Shown here: in pieces, positions 59,639 to 64,000 of the stretch
Layout of the letters: every line of letters starts with the position of its first letter
Position numbering within the stretch: the first letter of the stretch is position 1
Assembly: GCF_006716905.1 (NCBI RefSeq)
Contig: NZ_VFPV01000003.1
Span: forward strand, 1 to 64,000
Direction: 5' to 3'
Length of the DNA stretch: 64,000 bases
DNA from: Acidovorax temperans
GTDB lineage: Bacteria; Pseudomonadota; Gammaproteobacteria; Burkholderiales; Burkholderiaceae_C
Notes under the pieces: model-generated
Seen by the model: the letters and a program-made list of their open reading frames with translations, nothing else
Database searches by the model: none
Told to the model about the DNA's origin: nothing
Program-made: the position numbers and the translations under genes

Positions 59639-60844
59639 TCAAGCAGTACGGGATTGGATGAATTGGACGATGCGCAGGGCGGCTTCCACGCATTCTTCGG
59701 TGTCGGCCACCAGGGCCATGCGCACGCGCTGGGCGCCGGGGTTGCTGCCCTGCGCCTCGCGGGCCAGGTAGCTGCCAGGCAGCACGGTGACATTGTATTG
59801 AGCCAAAAGGGCCTTCGCGAACTCAGCATCGGTCATGCCCAGTGCATCGGGCACCTTGGCCCAGAGGTAAAAACCTGCATCGGGCAAGGCCACATCCATC
59901 ACGCCTGCCAGCAAGGGGGTGACTTGTGCGAACTTCTTGCGGTACAGGGCCCGGTTTTGCGCCACATGTTCCTCATCGCCCCAAGCAGCGATGCTGGCCT
60001 CTTGCACGATGGGGCTCATGGCGCTGCCGTGGTAGGTGCGGTAGAGCAGGAAGTTCTTGATCAAGGCCGCGTCGCCAGCCACGAAGCCGCTGCGCAGGCC
60101 GGGCACGTTGCTGCGCTTGGACAGGCTGGTGAAGGAGATCAGGTTCTTGAAATCGTGCCGCCCCAGCTTCTTGGCCGCTTCCAGGCCGCCCAGCGGTGGC
60201 TCGTCACGGAAGTAAATTTCGCTGTAGCACTCGTCCGATGCGATGACAAAGCCGTAACGGTCGCTCAAGGCAAACAGCTTGTGCCACTCGTTCAGCGGCA
60301 TGACCGCACCTGTGGGGTTGCCGGGCGAGCACACAAAGATCAACTGGGTGCGCTGCCATACGTCCAGAGGCACGCCGTCCCAGTCCACCGCGAAGTTGCG
60401 GGCCGGGTCGCTGGGGGCGTAATAAGGCTTGGCGCCCGCCAGCAGGGTTGCGCCTTCGTAGATTTGATAGAACGGGTTGGGGCAGACCACCATGGGGTCT
60501 GGTTGGGCCCCGTCAATGACTGTTTGAGCAAATGCGAACAGCGCTTCGCGAGAGCCGTTGATCGGGAGCACCTGCGTGGCGGGGCTCAGGTCGAGCTGAT
60601 AGCGGCGCTGGATCCACTCGGTGAAAGCGGTGCGCAAGCGGATGTCTCCTGCGGTGGCCGGGTAGCTGGCCAATCCCTCCAGGTGGCTGCAAAGCGTATC
60701 TTTGATGAACTGGGGTGTGGGATGGCGGGGTTCGCCCATGCCCAGGCTGATCGCGGAGTAGTTGGCCGGGAGCGTCACCTCGGCAAACAGTTGCTTCAAC
60801 CGCTCAAAAGGGTAGGGCTGCAGGAGAGAAAGCAGGGAATTCAT
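59639..60844 (-). CDS. dapC: Succinyldiaminopimelate transaminase
   Basis: 401 residues. A class I/II aminotransferase; PLP lysine in [19 protein letters not shown], with [13 protein letters not shown] and [11 protein letters not shown]. It lies five bases upstream of dapD, and the pair plus dapE supplies the succinylase branch of diaminopimelate synthesis. Start ATG gives the betaproteobacterial DapC N-terminus ([14 protein letters not shown]). Confidence 0.95.
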   Translation of the reverse strand: MNSLLSLLQPYPFERLKQLFAEVTLPANYSAISLGMGEPRHPTPQFIKDTLCSHLEGLASYPATAGDIRLRTAFTEWIQRRYQLDLSPATQVLPINGSREALFAFAQTVIDGAQPDPMVVCPNPFYQIYEGATLLAGAKPYYAPSDPARNFAVDWDGVPLDVWQRTQLIFVCSPGNPTGAVMPLNEWHKLFALSDRYGFVIASDECYSEIYFRDEPPLGGLEAAKKLGRHDFKNLISFTSLSKRSNVPGLRSGFVAGDAALIKNFLLYRTYHGSAMSPIVQEASIAAWGDEEHVAQNRALYRKKFAQVTPLLAGVMDVALPDAGFYLWAKVPDALGMTDAEFAKALLAQYNVTVLPGSYLAREAQGSNPGAQRVRMALVADTEECVEAALRIVQFIQSRTA

Positions 60845-61011
60845 GGGGTTGCATTATGGTGGATGCCTGTACTACCGTGGGCTACCAAAGCACGGGTGCA
60901 ACCGACGCTTTCGACTGGGTGGTTACCCTGAATGTCAGCCTGTCGTCAACGCAGCGTAAGAGCCGGCCCCTAGCATGGGTTAGATACAACTAGAAACAGG
61001 AGACAAGAGAC

Positions 61012-62499
61012 ATGGTGGCGTTTTCACCTTTGCGGCCGGGTGCATGGCTGATGAGGCGGCTCAAGCTGCCCGGAAAACTCGGCTGGTGCGCTGCCCAGTC
61101 GCTGGTGGCCGTGGTGCTTGCCGTGATGGCGGCGCCCTGGTGGCTCACTGCGGTGGCTTGCGTTCTGATGCTGTATGTGCAGCTGGTGTTGTGGTTGACT
61201 CTGTCGCACGACATGGCTTTGGTCGCGCGGTCGATGCAGCAAACCACGCAGGGTGATCTGACCGTGCACGCCAGCCTGCAGGGGCATGACGAAATGGCCG
61301 AGATGGCCCGTTCGCTGGACCAGATGGTCTACAAGCTATCGGCCATGGTGGCTGACATTCGCAGCAACGCAGCCCTGGTGGCCCACGCCGGCCAGAGCCT
61401 GGCGCATGGCAACCGCGCGTTGGCCGACCGGACTGAGCAGTAGGCAGCCAACCTGGAGGAGACGGCAGCCAGTGTGGAAGAGCTTTCGTCCACTGTGCAA
61501 AACAATGCCCATACCGCCTTGAGTGCCGACCAGAAAGCCGCACAAGTGCGGCAGGCGGCGGACACCGGCGCGCAGGCCATGGCCCGTGCGGTGCAGTCGG
61601 TGGAAGCCATTCAGCAAGGCGCCCGGCGCATGAGCGAAATCATTGGCGTGATCGATGGCATCGCCTTTCAAACCAATATCCTGGCGCTCAATGCTGCAGT
61701 CGAGGCGGCCCGGGCTGGTGAGCAAGGCCGGGGGTTTGCCGTGGTGGCGTCCGAGGTTCGCATGCTGGCGCAGCGCTCTGGCGAGGCGGCCCGCGAGATT
61801 CGCGACTTGATCCAGACGTCGGTGGGGCAGGTCGAATCCAGTGCCAGCCTGATCCGCTCAGCAGGCGAGGGCATTTCGGCGATGGCCGGGGGCATCCACA
61901 GCGTGGCCGCCAGCATGAGCGAGATTGCCAACTCCAGCAACGAGCAGAGCACGGGCCTCAAGGAAATCAGCGGCGCGGTCCAGCAGCTGGATCAGATCAC
62001 ACAGGACAACGCCCAGATGGTGGGGCTGGCCGTGCAGCAGGCCGAAGCTCTTGAGCAGCGTGCCAGCACGTTGAACCGTGCGGTGGCCGCCTTCCGACTG
62101 CAACAGGGTACCGCGGAAGAAGCGGTGGGCCTGGTGCGCAAAGCGGTTGAGTTGCACCGATCCACATCCAGGGAACAGTTTTTGAGCCGCATCACCGACA
62201 AGGCGGGCAGTTTTCATGACCGCGATATGTATGTGTTCGTACTCGACGAAACCGGCCGCTACCTGGCTTTTGGTGGCAACCCTGCCAAGGTGGGCACCCG
62301 AGTGCAGGACATTCCGGGGATCGCAGGCGATCAACTGGTGCACGACATCGTGGCACAGGCGCAGCATGGGCCTGGCTGGGTGGAATATGACATCACCAAT
62401 CCCGCCACTGGCGTGGTGCAGACCAAGATGTCTTTTGTGAGCCAGGTGGATGCGGGATATGTAGGCTGCGGCGTCTACAAGACGCTTGCTGCGCGCTGA
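61012..62499 (+). pseudogene. Methyl-accepting chemotaxis protein interrupted by one amber codon
   Basis: A 496-codon frame with a single internal TAG at codon 144 (61441-61443). The N-terminal part has two membrane helices (about 25-65) with almost no periplasmic loop, then a HAMP-like linker. After the TAG the same frame continues [15 protein letters not shown] and the conserved MCP hairpin tip [41 protein letters not shown]. The final ~120 residues ([31 protein letters not shown]) resemble a Cache-type domain. AGGAGA precedes the ATG. Related receptors have Gln (CAG) where the TAG lies. It is a recent nonsense mutation, a read error, or suppressed. Confidence 0.85.
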
Positions 62500-62582
62500 G
62501 AGGCACTTGGTAGGCGCGGTACGCACAAGCCCCCAGCGCCCGTCAGCCCAACCGCTGGGCTTGCGTTGCGGGCTTGGAAGGC

Positions 62583-63245
62583 TTAGCTTCGCGCCCGCAA
62601 TTGCCTGGCGCGCTCCATGGCGGCGGCAATGGCGGCGCGGCGGGCCTCCGCTGCGTCGGCCGCCGGTGCAGCAGCAGCCGGCTGCGGTGTTGCGCTGGCA
62701 GGTTCCGGGTCGCAGAGCGTTGCTACATCTTTATCCGCTTCTGGTGCTGTGCGCTCCAGCCGCAAGGTTCGGGCTGCGTAACGTTGTCTGGCTTCGTCGG
62801 CTTGCTCTGCACTCCAGGCGGCCCAGCCGGTGCGTGAGCCTGTGGCGTTCTCCAGCTGAATGCAGTCGACCGGGCACACCGGCACGCACAACTCGCAGCC
62901 GGTGCAGTGTGATTCCATCACGGTGTGCATCAGCTTGTTGGCGCCCACGATGGCATCGGTGGGGCAGGCCTTGATGCACAGCGTGCAGCCTATGCACCAG
63001 TTTTCATCAATCAACGCCACGGCACGTGGCGACTCGACGCCGTGTTCGGGGCTGAGGGTGACCTCCGGCAGGCCGGTGATGGCCGACAGCCGCGCGACGC
63101 CTTCAGCGCCGCCGGGAGGGCACTGGTTGATTCCTGCTTCACCAGCCGCGACAGCGCGCGCGTAGGCCGCGCAATCGGGGTAGCCGCAGCGGGTGCACTG
63201 CGTTTGCGGTAGGGCTGCGTCGATCCGACGCGCCAAATCGCTCAT
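62583..63245 (-). CDS. rnfB: RnfB-type electron transport ferredoxin
   Basis: 220 residues. N-terminal Fe-S domain ([27 protein letters not shown]) followed by two 4Fe-4S clusters ([27 protein letters not shown]) and an Ala-rich helical tail. It lacks the N-terminal membrane helix of full RnfB, and no rnfA/C/D/E/G genes adjoin, so it is probably a soluble stand-alone electron carrier as in other betaproteobacteria. The ATG at 63245 was preferred to a frame extension of 12 codons. Confidence 0.88.
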   Translation of the reverse strand: MSDLARRIDAALPQTQCTRCGYPDCAAYARAVAAGEAGINQCPPGGAEGVARLSAITGLPEVTLSPEHGVESPRAVALIDENWCIGCTLCIKACPTDAIVGANKLMHTVMESHCTGCELCVPVCPVDCIQLENATGSRTGWAAWSAEQADEARQRYAARTLRLERTAPEADKDVATLCDPEPASATPQPAAAAPAADAAEARRAAIAAAMERARQLRARS

Positions 63246-63277
63246 CGGGGTGCCCACCCTGGCGGGCACGACAGGGC

Positions 63278-64000
63278 TCAAGCCTTGCGCGCCGAGGATC
63301 GGCGCGGGCGCTGCGCGGGGCTGGCTGACACGTTGGCCGCAGCCATGGCGTCTGTATCCGATGGAGCCACCTCGGCAGCAGCGCCCGATTTACCAGCAGC
63401 TGCCGGTTTCAAGCCTGCCTGGTGTTCCAGAATGAAGGCCTTCACCTGCGGGTACACCAGTTCGCGCCAGCGGCGGCCACTGAAGATGCCGTAGTGCCCG
63501 GCACCCTTGGCTTCCAGGTGGCGCTGTTCCTTGCTCACAATGCCGGTGCACAGGTCGTGGGCGGCCTTGGTTTGGCCGGAGCCCGAGATATCGTCCAGTT
63601 CGCCCTCTACGGTGAACAGGGCCGTGGTGGTGATGTCCTGGGGACGCACGCGCTCGATCTTGCCTTCGGGCGAGCGCACATCCCAGGTGCCGTGCACCAG
63701 CTTGTATTCCTGGAACACCGTCTTGATGGTTTCCAGGTAGTAGTCGGCGTCCATGTCGAGCACCGCGTTGTACTCGTCGTAGAACTTGCGGTGGGCTTCG
63801 GCGCTGGCGTCGTCGCCCTTGATCAGGTTCTTGAAGTAGTCATAGTGGCTGGTGGCGTGCCGGTCAGGGTTCATTGCCACAAAGCCCGTGTGCTGCAGAA
63901 AGCCTGGGTACACACGCCGGCCAGCGCCGGGGAAGTTGTCTGGCACGCGGTAGATCACATTGTTTTCAAACCACTCATAGCTGCGGTTCATGGCCAGGTT
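63278..64000 (-). CDS. phaZ: Intracellular polyhydroxyalkanoate depolymerase, C-terminal part (partial)
   Basis: The frame runs off the right edge; about 240 residues are visible. [61 protein letters not shown] and the catalytic His in [25 protein letters not shown] match the PHB depolymerase C-terminal domain. It mobilises stored PHA granules. After the catalytic fold comes a ~40-residue Ala/Ser/Arg/Lys tail ending RRSSARKA. The ATG at 63991 is internal, not the start. Confidence 0.9.
   Translation of the reverse strand, partial: NLAMNRSYEWFENNVIYRVPDNFPGAGRRVYPGFLQHTGFVAMNPDRHATSHYDYFKNLIKGDDASAEAHRKFYDEYNAVLDMDADYYLETIKTVFQEYKLVHGTWDVRSPEGKIERVRPQDITTTALFTVEGELDDISGSGQTKAAHDLCTGIVSKEQRHLEAKGAGHYGIFSGRRWRELVYPQVKAFILEHQAGLKPAAAGKSGAAAEVAPSDTDAMAAANVSASPAQRPRRSSARKA

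Noticed and set aside
61474-62499. Independent soluble receptor gene starting after the amber codon
   Set aside because: Its possible start is a GTG inside the conserved signalling domain without a ribosome binding site; the frame joins the upstream part exactly.

Overview
The window is high-GC, gene-dense chromosomal DNA from a betaproteobacterium, most likely a denitrifying member of the Comamonadaceae (Acidovorax/Diaphorobacter/Alicycliphilus type). This rests on recognised protein families and gene orders: purD-hemF-rsfS-rlmH-maf-rng, lptG-lptF beside pepA-holC, dapC-dapD-pilU-dapE-prmB, and mmsB/acyl-CoA dehydrogenase/mmsA beside a LysR gene. A roughly 60-bp palindromic intergenic repeat with an ATAAGCGC-type core recurs about ten times and fits the same group. 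No rRNA, tRNA or CRISPR array was seen.

Layout. 1-8.1 kb: end of an ABC-2 permease gene, codA, nirS (cytochrome cd1 nitrite reductase, with a perfect FNR/DNR-type box), upp, a threonine dehydratase, a dienoyl-CoA isomerase-like crotonase and a Gly/Cys-tailed membrane protein. 8.3-16.9 kb: a HerA-like ATPase, a YebC regulator, then purD-hemF-rsfS-rlmH-maf-rng. 16.9-20.5 kb: three IS630-type elements in tandem, ordered A-B-A, inserted into one copy of the palindromic repeat. 20.5-28.5 kb: an aminotransferase, cysB, cbiX, an IS200-type element, lptG-lptF, and divergently pepA-holC plus a Pro-rich protein. 28.6-37.6 kb: a LivK-type binding protein, a 2-hydroxyacid dehydrogenase, lexA (two LexA boxes) divergent from an asparaginase gene, then adk-kdsB-trm112-lpxK-exbD-exbB. 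38-42.2 kb: xseA-sodB, a DUF192 protein and icd.

42.2-44.6 kb is a small accessory island: an XRE regulator followed by a truncated XRE reading frame, an orphan lipoprotein, an unknown small protein and an IS4-type transposase relic. 44.6-50.5 kb carries a valine-catabolic set (mmsB, acyl-CoA dehydrogenase, mmsA) with a divergent LysR regulator. 50.5-53.1 kb holds an orphan PAS histidine kinase and, upstream of it, two tandem very small paralogous genes (23 and 24 codons), each with its own Shine-Dalgarno sequence and terminator. 53.1-64 kb: an ABC-F ATPase, prmB, dapE, pilU, dapD, dapC, a chemotaxis receptor gene broken by one amber codon, an RnfB-type ferredoxin and the end of a PHA depolymerase gene.

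Most genes are housekeeping: envelope (lptFG, lpxK, kdsB), lysine/peptidoglycan (dap), purine, heme and ribosome assembly, with anaerobic respiration (nirS) and carbon storage (PHA). The most unusual points are the twin mini-genes, the palindromic repeat that has become in-frame coding sequence in dapE and xseA, the self-regenerating CTAG target of the IS630 array, where one transposase takes its stop codon from the target, and the lptG C-terminus rewritten by an IS200 end.
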